Assembly (NCBI GenBank): GCA_002162685.1
Contig: MAAQ01000012.1
Coordinates: 248,001 to 312,000, forward strand
DNA: 64,000 nucleotides
Origin: Flavobacteriales bacterium 33_180_T64
Lineage (GTDB): Bacteria > Bacteroidota > Bacteroidia > Flavobacteriales > Flavobacteriaceae
Reading direction: 5' to 3'
The notes below the pieces were generated by a model, which saw nothing but the letters and a program-made list of their open reading frames with translations, searched no databases and had not been told where the DNA came from. Position 1 is the first letter of the stretch. Each line of letters starts with the position of its first letter. Positions 44,743-53,933 of the stretch are shown in pieces. The position numbers and the translations under genes are program-made.

Positions 44743-46380
44743 TTGAAATACATCTCATTTATTGACCAATTAGGTATTGATATCAATCAGTTAGCGCATA
44801 TCGACTCTAATGGAATTATCAAACTACAAAAGCAACTTAAAGCCAAAGCAATGTTGGGTGACGCCAACAATCTAGGTGAGCTCTCTAATTTAATTGAAAA
44901 TCTTAAAGATGATACCACAAGACAATCCCATGTATTTGTTGAAAAACACCAATGGTTAAAGCATCTTATTTCTGGAGATTATAAATATCTCAAACAAAAT
45001 GAGATTAATGTTGACGACTCACAAATTAACAACATAGAAAACCTTAAATATTTTCTTGCCCCTTTTTTAAAAGAAAATTTAAAAGTGTTTTTATCCGAAT
45101 CTTTAAATAAGGGTAAATATGTCCTTATTTTAAAAGTGCTTCTTCACAATAATTTATTTTCAGAAGAAAACAATCAATTAGTTATTAATTTTTTAAAAGC
45201 GCGACTTAATTATGCCGCAGTATATTTAAGAGAACTACGACTTAAAGAAAAAGAATATCCGGTTTCTTTTATTACAAACAAAGTGTTTATAAACTGTTTA
45301 AATGAATACCCAGATTGCTTTAACGTAGAAATGCAAGAACTCAATTCTGAGGTTATAGAAATTTATAATACTAAACGGAGAAACGTAGACAATCAAGAAT
45401 TTAAATTTGCAGCTAAAGCAATGGTTGCATTTTCTATATTAGACACCTCCAATGTATTCTTAGAAGAAACCTTAACCTCTAATGCTGAAATTGCAAAAGA
45501 GTACACCTACCCATCTAGATCTAGTAAAAAAACAGGATCAGGCTTTGGAGGCTGGAGTATTTTTGTGATTATTATGATCGTGCTACGAATTGTATTTTGG
45601 ATAGGCAAAAGCTCAAGCAGCAATACTAATAGTTACGATTTTGAATATTTAAATACTGATGATTATAGCAATGGATCTAATCCAATGTATAACGATGAAT
45701 TTATAAGAGTTATTGATAGTATTCAAAGGCTTCAAGGTGATGGTGACGGTGATGGTTTAGAGATTGAAGAAACCGTTATCGAAAGTGCATTATCAAATAG
45801 ATATAAGCTGTCAAATCATATTAAGTTTATTTACACTCTAAAACTAAAAGTAGCACGCAAAAGAATTGATGACAATGGAACCTTGGTTCTAAATCCTTTT
45901 TCGAATCCATATCCTAAAACATTTAATGAAATCCCAAATGCATTAAATACTAATGATAATACGCTAATTAACATCAATAATAAGAGTAAAAAAGATCTCA
46001 TTGTATTTAGATTAACACAAGGTATCGATCAATCTATTTATATCCCAAGCAATCAAAACTTAGCTTTAGAAATTACAAATAATGATTCGTTAGTTTTTTA
46101 TGTTGGAAAAGAATTTCTTTCAGCCAGATTTTCTCATTTTAAAAAGGAGACTGATCTTACAGCAATGTATAAAATACAAAATACAGATGCTTCTATGAAA
46201 AAAGAGATTACTATCTATCCTTTTAAGGATAAGATTACACGAGTTAACAGCACCTCATCTGATAAAATTATTATTGATACTACAAGAACCGAAAACATAG
46301 ATACAAAGAACATAGACTTAAAACGCCTAAGTATAAATCGTATTTATACAGATTATTACAACAAAAAATACAGAAATTAA
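44743..46380 (+). CDS. Hypothetical membrane protein convergent with DnaK-like gene
   Basis: 545 residues starting at TTG (44743), since the upstream frame is closed by TAA 10 nt earlier and no ATG is in frame nearby. Residues 1-250 are helical, perhaps TPR-like, and soluble. A membrane segment lies at about 272-290 (WSIFVIIMIVLRIVFWI), preceded by a basic and glycine-rich stretch. The C-terminal 220 residues are soluble, with a GDGDGDG run at about 332-337. I do not recognise a family. Its 3' end overlaps that of the DnaK-like gene by 4 nt, and it may belong to the same module. Confidence 0.72.
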   Translation: MKYISFIDQLGIDINQLAHIDSNGIIKLQKQLKAKAMLGDANNLGELSNLIENLKDDTTRQSHVFVEKHQWLKHLISGDYKYLKQNEINVDDSQINNIENLKYFLAPFLKENLKVFLSESLNKGKYVLILKVLLHNNLFSEENNQLVINFLKARLNYAAVYLRELRLKEKEYPVSFITNKVFINCLNEYPDCFNVEMQELNSEVIEIYNTKRRNVDNQEFKFAAKAMVAFSILDTSNVFLEETLTSNAEIAKEYTYPSRSSKKTGSGFGGWSIFVIIMIVLRIVFWIGKSSSSNTNSYDFEYLNTDDYSNGSNPMYNDEFIRVIDSIQRLQGDGDGDGLEIEETVIESALSNRYKLSNHIKFIYTLKLKVARKRIDDNGTLVLNPFSNPYPKTFNEIPNALNTNDNTLININNKSKKDLIVFRLTQGIDQSIYIPSNQNLALEITNNDSLVFYVGKEFLSARFSHFKKETDLTAMYKIQNTDASMKKEITIYPFKDKITRVNSTSSDKIIIDTTRTENIDTKNIDLKRLSINRIYTDYYNKKYRN

Positions 46381-48869
46381 CCTAACCCTGTTCTACTATC
46401 ATCTTTAAAACTTTTCTGTTTCTCCTTTTCATAATCTGGCAACAATGCTGATAAGCCATAAACAATGTGTCTCAACGACTTATAATCTTGTTTCTCTAAA
46501 GCTTCATCGCCTTGTTTAAATAATTTATCGGCTCTACGTTGATTAGAAAACTCGGTGCAAAATTTAAGATTTAAAAAATAGGAAATAAAATTTTCATCAC
46601 TGGATTGAATTACAGAATCATACAATTCGTCTAACTCTTTAATTTTTGCTCGAATTAAATATTTGTTTCCAGAGTTTATAACCTCGCGTTCATTTTTTAT
46701 AATGCGTCCGTATTTTTCTTGAAAACGTTCATTGCCTTCAATATTTAAATGGTATTCTAAACTTGATTTTGTATCGTTATACGTTTCAATCTCATTTGCA
46801 ATTAGCTTATTTCTAGTCAAATCATCAAAATCTTGAATGAGTTTACGCTTTCTATCATCTAACTGAAATTTAGCATCAGACACATCATCCTCATTAATTA
46901 GAGATCCTGCAATTTGTGTTTCTATCAATCCAACACGAATGGTTTCTAATTGGTGAGAATATTCAAAATTTTCTTCGGAATTATTAGTCTGAATCAACGC
47001 TTCGACATCTCCTAAAATCGTATTTATTTCCATGTTTATCTTACTAATACTTATAGCGCGTTCAGACTCGCTAAATACGTTTTTAAATTCCTGATCACAC
47101 GATTGTAAAAAGACGTTAATTTTTAAGTCTCGAGACTCTGTAACTTCAATTTCAATCTCAATATCTGTACCTTTAATTAGGTCTTCTTCAAGATCTTTTC
47201 CGAAAATTTCAATATAACCAATACTCAAACCAGAACTTGGCAAGCCTTTAGATTTCCCTTCAATAATATTGATAATCAAATTAGATTTTGACTGCTGTAA
47301 TATTGTTTTAGAAGCGGTTTTATATATTTTCTTTTTAAGTGGAAGAATACTGCCTTTTGTAAACACTTTTTCTAACCGTGTTGTAGAAGCATCTATATCA
47401 TCTACTTCCATACAAATATCGTTAGGTAATGGTTGCCCTTGAACGTTATAACTTCCTTGATTAACTGTAATAGTATCAATCACTTTTACAACATCATGTG
47501 CTGAATTTAACAACTGAATTTTAAATACGTTTAATCGTCCTTCAAGTAAGGGTACAAATTCTGAAAACCCACCATCTTCTAATAGCTTAACTCCAGAATC
47601 ATAACCACCATCCTTTCTCATGATTCTAAAACTACTAGCGCCATCAGAATTAATTTTCCCCGTGATTAATTCTTCTAAATCTCTGGTATTTTGCTCATAG
47701 AACAATTTGAAATCTAGAGTGTTTTCTATCACTGTGTCTTTCTCCTTTTCATTCTCTAAAACAGTAGCTGGTTTAGAACCTGCGTAATACGCAGCCCCAA
47801 GAACGACAGCAGATGTTGGATCAATAGTCGAATTAACTTCTACTCCAATAGCTTCAGAAATTCGTTTCTTAATTAATGGCACATACGTACTTCCTCCAAT
47901 TAAAATCACGCGATCAATTTGGGAATTGAGCAACTGATTATTTTTAATCACATCTTGAATAAAGGTAATTGTTTGTTCTACTTTTAAAGAAATTAAATTT
48001 TCAAATTGTTCTCGCTTTATAATAAACTGTTCATAAAAATTTTCGCCTTTAATATCTATATCTATTTCAACTTCGGTTTCTTCGTAATGAGATAGTTCTT
48101 TTTTTGCTTCCTCAGCAATTTTAAGAAACTCAAAATAGAGTCCTTTGAAATGTGTGGTTTTAGATTTAAGATCTTTCCAAAGGTTAGTTAAATTGAGTTT
48201 TTCTTCAATAAATGGAACAATCAGATTTTCAACAATAAGGTTATCAAAATCGGCACCACCTAAATAATTATCACCTAAATTATCAGTAACTTTCAACTCT
48301 CTGTCATTGACTTCAACTAAAGCAACGTCAAATGTTCCTCCACCAAAGTCATAAACAATCCAATGCTGCTTTTCCTTAACTTCAACAGCTGATGTATTGG
48401 CAAATGCCAAACACGCAGCAATGGGTTCTTGCAATAAAACGACTTCTTTAAAACCAGCCATATAACCTGCTTTTTTAGTCGCATTAGATTGAATAGTATC
48501 AAAAGACGCAGGAATAGTTATTACTATAGAGTTTAGAGATTCTTCATCATTTACAAAGTTTTTTAACTCTTTAAGAATTAACGACGATAATTCTATTGGA
48601 GACAGTTCTTTATCAATAGATGGCACAAAATATGTGTCTTGTGTTCCCATTTTTCGTTTGAAAAGCATACAGATATTTTCTGCATCTTTTTCTAGATAGT
48701 CTAATGCCTTATCACCGATAACGGTTCTATTTCCACGAAAAGCGATACATGATGGTAACGTTTGTTTTAATCCTAATGGATTATTATAAATTTTAACATT
48801 GCCGTCATCATATTTGGCGATGAGGCTGTTAGTTGTTCCTAAATCTATAGCAAAGTTTATAGTTTTCAT
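46377..48869 (-). CDS. Divergent Hsp70 (DnaK-like) protein with inserted domain
   Basis: 830 residues. The nucleotide-binding domain (1-362) is canonical: IDLGTTNSLIA, VYDFGGGTFDVALV and RVILIGGSTYVPLIKKRI. The region from about 375 to 505 does not match DnaK and looks beta-rich (MRKDGGYDSGVKLLEDGGF ... RLNVFKIQLLNS). A DnaK-like beta substrate domain follows only at about 530-605 (SIGYIEIFGKDLEEDLIKGTDIEIEIEV), then a 220-residue helical C terminus longer than a normal lid. It lacks the EEVD-type tail. A tiny GrpE-like gene lies directly upstream. It is likely a specialised ATPase chaperone rather than the housekeeping DnaK. Confidence 0.88.
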   Translation of the reverse strand: MKTINFAIDLGTTNSLIAKYDDGNVKIYNNPLGLKQTLPSCIAFRGNRTVIGDKALDYLEKDAENICMLFKRKMGTQDTYFVPSIDKELSPIELSSLILKELKNFVNDEESLNSIVITIPASFDTIQSNATKKAGYMAGFKEVVLLQEPIAACLAFANTSAVEVKEKQHWIVYDFGGGTFDVALVEVNDRELKVTDNLGDNYLGGADFDNLIVENLIVPFIEEKLNLTNLWKDLKSKTTHFKGLYFEFLKIAEEAKKELSHYEETEVEIDIDIKGENFYEQFIIKREQFENLISLKVEQTITFIQDVIKNNQLLNSQIDRVILIGGSTYVPLIKKRISEAIGVEVNSTIDPTSAVVLGAAYYAGSKPATVLENEKEKDTVIENTLDFKLFYEQNTRDLEELITGKINSDGASSFRIMRKDGGYDSGVKLLEDGGFSEFVPLLEGRLNVFKIQLLNSAHDVVKVIDTITVNQGSYNVQGQPLPNDICMEVDDIDASTTRLEKVFTKGSILPLKKKIYKTASKTILQQSKSNLIINIIEGKSKGLPSSGLSIGYIEIFGKDLEEDLIKGTDIEIEIEVTESRDLKINVFLQSCDQEFKNVFSESERAISISKINMEINTILGDVEALIQTNNSEENFEYSHQLETIRVGLIETQIAGSLINEDDVSDAKFQLDDRKRKLIQDFDDLTRNKLIANEIETYNDTKSSLEYHLNIEGNERFQEKYGRIIKNEREVINSGNKYLIRAKIKELDELYDSVIQSSDENFISYFLNLKFCTEFSNQRRADKLFKQGDEALEKQDYKSLRHIVYGLSALLPDYEKEKQKSFKDDSRTGLG

Positions 48870-48875
48870 TTGAGG

Positions 48876-49169
48876 TTATTCTACGATTACAATTCCTTTT
48901 TGAAGAAGTTTAGTTTCATTGTTTTCAAGGTGGTAAATTACAGGTTTCAATACTTTAGTTATTTTTGATTTTTTGTTTAACTCGCCTAAAATATTAGCGT
49001 CCACATCCGTCATTTCATTACGATAAGATTGACCTACAGGGTTTACGATTTGAAAACCCATAGATTCAAACTCATAATAAATACGATCTAGATACCGGTT
49101 TGCACTATCATTATTCTCTTTCTTCATTTTTAAATCTAAGGCAAATATTTGGTTGATAATCTCTGTCAT
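48876..49169 (-). CDS. Short GrpE-like nucleotide exchange factor
   Basis: 97 residues. The C-terminal half (YEFESMGFQIVNPVGQSYRNEM, KSKITKVLKPVIYHLENNETKLLQKGIVIV) resembles the beta-wing head domain of GrpE, which engages the Hsp70 nucleotide domain. The long N-terminal dimerisation helices of normal GrpE (about 190 residues in total) are reduced to a short helix. It sits 6 nt upstream of the DnaK-like gene, so it probably is that protein's dedicated exchange factor. Family assignment is by motif reading and context. Confidence 0.65.
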   Translation of the reverse strand: MTEIINQIFALDLKMKKENNDSANRYLDRIYYEFESMGFQIVNPVGQSYRNEMTDVDANILGELNKKSKITKVLKPVIYHLENNETKLLQKGIVIVE

Positions 49170-49213
49170 TTTTAAAAATTAAATTGAATATTAAATATAC
49201 GAATATTTACAAC

Positions 49214-50431
49214 CTATACGATTTCAGCTACAACAAATGTGCTACCGCCAACATAAATTAAATCTTGTGTAGTCGCATTTACCTTAGCGGCTTTTAATGC
49301 TGCATTTACGCTTTCATATGCACTACCTCGAAATCCTTTAGCTATAAAATAAGATTGCAATTGTTTCGCATCTAAACCTCTAGGAATATTAGGCCTACAA
49401 AAATAATACATGGCTTTTTTAGGCAATAATGGAGTTATTGCATCTATAGCTTTATCATTAACAACTCCAAAAACAATATGAAGTTTATTATACGTTTCTG
49501 CTTCTAACTGCTTTACGATATAACGTAGTCCTTCTTTATTATGCGCTGTATCACATATAATTTTAGGTGTTAGTTGTAGTATTTGCCATCGTCCTTTAAG
49601 ATTTGTGTTTTTGGCTACATTTAGCAATCCGTTTTTTAATTGTTCCTCAGAAATATTAAATACCTGTTCATTGAGAATTTTAATAGTTTGAACAACTGTT
49701 TTGATATTATGTTTTTGATAACTCCCTAATAAATCACTAGCATAGGATTTCTTAATACACTGGTCTGCGAAATAAATATTAGATTTATTCTGTTTTGAAA
49801 TATTGGTAAAAACAGCTGTGGTGTCTTCTTGAGTTTCACCAATTACAACTGGGATATTAGGTTTAATAATTCCAGCCTTTTCAATAGCAATAGCATTATA
49901 AGTAGTTCCTAAAAACTGAGTGTGATCAATACCAATATTTGTGATTACTGAAATTTCTGGGTTAATAATATTAGTAGAGTCTAATCGCCCTCCAAGACCA
50001 ACTTCTATAATAGCGATATCAACCTCTTGCTTCGCGAAATAATCAAAAGCCATACCAACAGTCATTTCAAAAAATGACAAGTTGTTTGTTTTAAAAAATG
50101 ACAAGTTTCGCTTTATAAAACCAATAACGAACTGTTTACTAACCGCTTTACCATTAATTTTAATTCGTTCTCTAAAGTCTTTTAAATGTGGAGAAGTATA
50201 GAGTCCAACATTGTATCCTGCTTCTTGTAATACAGAAGCCAACATATGACTTGTAGACCCTTTACCATTGGTGCCTGCAACGTGAATACTTTTAAATTTA
50301 TTTTGAGGATTTTTTAAGTGTTTTACTAAAAGTAATGTATTAGACAAGTCTTCTTTATAAGCTATTTTACCTTGATTTTGATACATAGGTAACTGCTTGA
50401 ACATCCAGTTGACTGTATCTTGGTAGTTCAT
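49214..50431 (-). CDS. folC: Bifunctional folylpolyglutamate synthase/dihydrofolate synthase
   Basis: 405 residues, Mur-ligase-like fold. P-loop HVAGTNGKGSTSHMLASVL, then EVGLGGRLDSTN and TNIGIDHTQFLG are diagnostic of FolC. It adds glutamate to dihydropteroate and to folates in the cytoplasm. The gene starts 3 nt after the tonB stop codon and is the last gene of the exbB-exbD-tonB-folC unit. Confidence 0.95.
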   Translation of the reverse strand: MNYQDTVNWMFKQLPMYQNQGKIAYKEDLSNTLLLVKHLKNPQNKFKSIHVAGTNGKGSTSHMLASVLQEAGYNVGLYTSPHLKDFRERIKINGKAVSKQFVIGFIKRNLSFFKTNNLSFFEMTVGMAFDYFAKQEVDIAIIEVGLGGRLDSTNIINPEISVITNIGIDHTQFLGTTYNAIAIEKAGIIKPNIPVVIGETQEDTTAVFTNISKQNKSNIYFADQCIKKSYASDLLGSYQKHNIKTVVQTIKILNEQVFNISEEQLKNGLLNVAKNTNLKGRWQILQLTPKIICDTAHNKEGLRYIVKQLEAETYNKLHIVFGVVNDKAIDAITPLLPKKAMYYFCRPNIPRGLDAKQLQSYFIAKGFRGSAYESVNAALKAAKVNATTQDLIYVGGSTFVVAEIV

Positions 50432-50433
50432 CT

Positions 50434-51291
50434 CTAATTTGAAGGCGTAAAGTTGATACTCACCTTACCGTATTGTCGTGCTGGTGCTTTAGAATTAGCA
50501 GGCCATTTGTAAGACATGGCTATTTTTTTGGCTTGAGATTTTAAACAGGTTGTAGCATTATTACTTCCTCTAACACCTGGTGTTGCTTCAATAACTTTTC
50601 CATTTTGATTCACAACGATATCGACCACAATTAAACCATATTGATTTTCACAACCGTCATAGACTTTAAAACTAGGCTTTCCTCTACCATTTAAACCGTA
50701 ACCCATTCCGCCATTCCCAGAACCCGGAGTTCCTTTGTAAGGTGCATACGGACTTCCATCTAGATCCCCTTTATCTCCTGGACCATCGCCTGGACCTTCT
50801 CCTTCTTGAGTTGGACCATCAGCGTTTTTCACACCACCAATTAGTGCATCTAATTTATCCTTTTTATCTTGCTCTTCTTTTTTCTTTCTTTCCGCTTCTG
50901 CTTTTTTAAGCTGCTCTTGACGTTTAGCTTCTGCTTGAGCTTTTGCTTCAGTATCTTTAGCCTTTTTAATTGCTATGGCTTCAGCAGATTCGTTAGTCAT
51001 CACATCTTCTGCCTTAGTATTTGCTTCAGATGTTTCTTCTACTTGCGTCTCTTCTGCTTGAGTTTCTTGTTTTTCAACATGTTCTGTAGGCTGAGATTTT
51101 ATAGGCTTGGTCGGTTGTACTTTACCTGTACCAACTGGAGAATTTCCAAAATTAACCGCAACTCCATATTCTTCAGGTGGATCTGTATGAGCAAAACCTC
51201 TAACTACAAACAATAATAATAGCAAGATTGCCACAATTAATGCTGTAACTTTAGCTGAATTACGTTCATGTATGGTTTCTAAATATTTCAT
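50434..51291 (-). CDS. tonB: Energy transducer TonB
   Basis: 285 residues. One membrane anchor at about 14-33 (VTALIVAILLLLLFVVRGF), a long charged periplasmic linker rich in E, K and A with a coiled-coil section (about 105-150), a G/D/P-rich stretch (GEGPGDGPGDKGD), and a C-terminal TonB-like domain (YGLIVVDIVVNQNGKVIEATPGV ... SYKWPANSKA). It carries proton-motive energy to outer-membrane receptors. Genes for ExbD and ExbB lie immediately upstream. Confidence 0.92.
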   Translation of the reverse strand: MKYLETIHERNSAKVTALIVAILLLLLFVVRGFAHTDPPEEYGVAVNFGNSPVGTGKVQPTKPIKSQPTEHVEKQETQAEETQVEETSEANTKAEDVMTNESAEAIAIKKAKDTEAKAQAEAKRQEQLKKAEAERKKKEEQDKKDKLDALIGGVKNADGPTQEGEGPGDGPGDKGDLDGSPYAPYKGTPGSGNGGMGYGLNGRGKPSFKVYDGCENQYGLIVVDIVVNQNGKVIEATPGVRGSNNATTCLKSQAKKIAMSYKWPANSKAPARQYGKVSINFTPSN

Positions 51292-51365
51292 CAGTTACTT
51301 TCTATGGGCTTCTTTAGGCGATATACAGTTAACTACAAGATTCATTCCGAAGTAAAATACTCGTC

Positions 51366-51761
51366 TTAATTACTTGGTTTAACTGCTAGAATCACTTTAA
51401 ATTTATTTCTATTCGCTATATCCATAACTTTTACAACATGTTCTACGGGAACAGATTTTTCTGCTCTTAAAACTACTGTTGGTTGATCTTGATTTGCCAA
51501 TGCCGAAATTAATTCGGTTTCTAAAACACTTTCTCCAACACGTTTTTGGTCTATATAATAAGTTAAATCTTTTTTGATACTCACTGCAACCGATCTTTTA
51601 TTTTCGGTTTTACCACTTGCTGTTGGTAATAATATATCAATAGCATTCGTAGTTACCAATGTAGATGCTAGCATAAAAAAGATCAATAACAAGAATACAA
51701 TATCTGTCATTGATGACATATTGAATTCTGGTGTTACTTTATTTCTTCCTCTTAAATTCAT
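51366..51761 (-). CDS. exbD: Biopolymer transporter ExbD
   Basis: 131 residues. N-terminal membrane helix at about 17-37 (MTDIVFLLLIFFMLAS, with the functional aspartate D19) and a small periplasmic domain. With ExbB it forms the proton-driven motor for TonB. Its ATG overlaps the exbB stop codon by 1 nt (TAATG), so they are coupled. Confidence 0.95.
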   Translation of the reverse strand: MNLRGRNKVTPEFNMSSMTDIVFLLLIFFMLASTLVTTNAIDILLPTASGKTENKRSVAVSIKKDLTYYIDQKRVGESVLETELISALANQDQPTVVLRAEKSVPVEHVVKVMDIANRNKFKVILAVKPSN

Positions 51762-52456
51762 TAAATAGGCTCGTTTAGGTGGTCTAAAAATTCTAATGAA
51801 TTCGCTTCCATTTGATATATCACTTTATCTGTTTTAACCACCAAGTGGTTGTATGCCATATAAGCAACAATACCAACTATAAGTCCAGCAACAGTTGTTG
51901 TCATTGCGGTATATAGACCATCAGACAGCTGTTTGATATCAATTTGACCGCCAGAGTTTGCAATTTCAAATATGGATAATATCATACCAATTACAGTTCC
52001 TAAAAACCCAATCATTGGTGCAACCCCAGAAATTGTAGCCAAAACACTCACATTTTTTTCTAAACTATAGACTTCTAAACGACCTGCATTTTCAATAGCT
52101 GTATTAATATCTTCTAAAGGTTTACCAATACGTGTGATTCCTTTATTAATTAGTCTTGACACTGGAGAGTTTACTTGAGCACATAGCATCTGTGCTGAAT
52201 CAATTTTACCATTACTCACATGGTCTTTAATTTGATTCATAAAATTTGAATCTATTTGTGATGCTGCTTTTATGGCAAAAAGACGTTCAAAGTAAATATA
52301 AATTGCAAAGACTAATAGTAAAAATAAAATTGCAATAATAACTTGCCCTGCAATTCCTCCACTACTAATCAACTCAATTATAGATAATGTTTTTTCTGTT
52401 GATTCTGGATCAGTAATTATTTCTGTTCCATCTTGAATATTACTTTGTAATATCAT
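51761..52456 (-). CDS. exbB: MotA/TolQ/ExbB proton channel family protein
   Basis: 231 residues. Three membrane segments (about 33-53, 133-158 and 180-200), with the conserved GVAPMIGFLGTVIGMILSIFEIA block and ALTTTVAGLIVGI-like third helix (AMTTTVAGLIVGIVAYMAYN). The first gene of the exbB-exbD-tonB-folC operon; it forms the stator pore with ExbD. Confidence 0.95.
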   Translation of the reverse strand: MILQSNIQDGTEIITDPESTEKTLSIIELISSGGIAGQVIIAILFLLLVFAIYIYFERLFAIKAASQIDSNFMNQIKDHVSNGKIDSAQMLCAQVNSPVSRLINKGITRIGKPLEDINTAIENAGRLEVYSLEKNVSVLATISGVAPMIGFLGTVIGMILSIFEIANSGGQIDIKQLSDGLYTAMTTTVAGLIVGIVAYMAYNHLVVKTDKVIYQMEANSLEFLDHLNEPI

Positions 52457-52523
52457 ACTATAGGGATTGAAAATTAAATTTAATTAGTGTCATAACGGTA
52501 GTTTTCTATGTTAAGTATAAATC

Positions 52524-53921
52524 TTAAAATATTGTTCTTGTAAACAGAAACACAATTGCACCTGCTAAAAAGCCAATAAGTGCTAACCACGAGATCTTTT
52601 TAAGATACCAGAAAAAGTCTATTTTTTCCATTCCCATTGCTACAACTCCTGCTGCTGAACCAATAATTAACATACTGCCTCCTGTACCAGCAGAATAAGC
52701 AATAAAGTGCCAAAGTTGATGATCTATTGACTCTGAAAACATTCCTAAACTTGCAGCTACTAATGGTACATTATCAATAACAGCTGAACCAGCACCTAGT
52801 AATATAACGACTAAATCGGAAACACCATCGCTATGCATTTCTGTACCTAACATTGGCATTGTTTCCTGAAGTGTACCTGCAAAACCAAATAAAATCCCTA
52901 AAGATTCTAAAGCAGCTACAGCCATTAATATTCCGAGGAAAAAGAGAATACTTGGCAATTCAATTTTAGATAATGAATGATGAACAGGGCTGTGGTGTGC
53001 ATGCGCATCACTCTCTTCAGAATCATGACTTGATATACTAAACTTAGAATTACTATAAATTTCTGCAAAAATAGCAACTACTCCAAGTGCTAACATCATC
53101 CCTACATATGGAGGCAAGTGTGTTATCGTTTTAAAAATTGGCACTGAAACGATCCCTCCTAATCCTAAATATAGCATTGTAGAACTAAATTTACTTTTTG
53201 GCTTATTAGAATCTTCATCTTCACTTTTTTCAAATTTCCCTTTAAAAGCAGGTAGAAAAGAAGCAATAAAAAATGGCACTAACATACATATCAAAGAAGG
53301 CAAAAATAAGTAAACAAATAAATGCCCTGTGGTAACTTTTTTACCAATCCATAACATTGTTGTTGTCACATCTCCAATTGGAGACCATGCTCCTCCTGCA
53401 TTTGCTGCTATAATAATTAAACCAGCATACCAAATACGAACACTTCTATCATGCACTAATTTTTGTAAAATAGAAATCAATACAATTGTAGCCGTAAGGT
53501 TATCTATTATTGCTGAAAGAAAAAATGCTAAAAATCCAAAAATCCATAGAATTCTCCTTTTACTCTTTGTTTTTATAAAGCCTTTAATCGTTGAAAATCC
53601 GTCAAAATAATCGATAATCTCAACAATGGTCATAGCGCCTAAAAGGAAGACTAATATTTCGGCAGTTTTTCCTAAATGGTGAAGTAATGTTTCTTCCATC
53701 CAGTGCATTTTACTTTCATGATCTAAATTCGCAAAACCATCAACTAATCCATGGCTTGAAGAATCAAACCATTGTGGAAACGAATCTATTCCTAAAGAAA
53801 TTAAAGCCCAACTTATAGCCATCATGACTAAAGCAGGAATAAGTTTGTCAATTTTTATACTATGCTCTACAGTAATGGCTAAATAGCCTAAAACAAATAC
53901 AATAATAATTATAGCTTCCAT
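52524..53921 (-). CDS. nhaD: Sodium:proton antiporter NhaD
   Basis: 465 residues with about 12 membrane segments of the ion-transporter superfamily. Typical blocks are LSAIIDNLTATIVLISIL and AGSAVIDNVPLVAASLGM, the two related helix-breaking regions with aspartates in the transport path, plus GGAWSPIGDVTTTMLW. A histidine-rich loop (DAHAHHSPVHHS) at about 305-317 is notable and could bind metal. It exports sodium in exchange for protons and fits a marine lifestyle. Confidence 0.93.
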   Translation of the reverse strand: MEAIIIIVFVLGYLAITVEHSIKIDKLIPALVMMAISWALISLGIDSFPQWFDSSSHGLVDGFANLDHESKMHWMEETLLHHLGKTAEILVFLLGAMTIVEIIDYFDGFSTIKGFIKTKSKRRILWIFGFLAFFLSAIIDNLTATIVLISILQKLVHDRSVRIWYAGLIIIAANAGGAWSPIGDVTTTMLWIGKKVTTGHLFVYLFLPSLICMLVPFFIASFLPAFKGKFEKSEDEDSNKPKSKFSSTMLYLGLGGIVSVPIFKTITHLPPYVGMMLALGVVAIFAEIYSNSKFSISSHDSEESDAHAHHSPVHHSLSKIELPSILFFLGILMAVAALESLGILFGFAGTLQETMPMLGTEMHSDGVSDLVVILLGAGSAVIDNVPLVAASLGMFSESIDHQLWHFIAYSAGTGGSMLIIGSAAGVVAMGMEKIDFFWYLKKISWLALIGFLAGAIVFLFTRTIF

Positions 53922-53933
53922 AAAGTAATAGGA

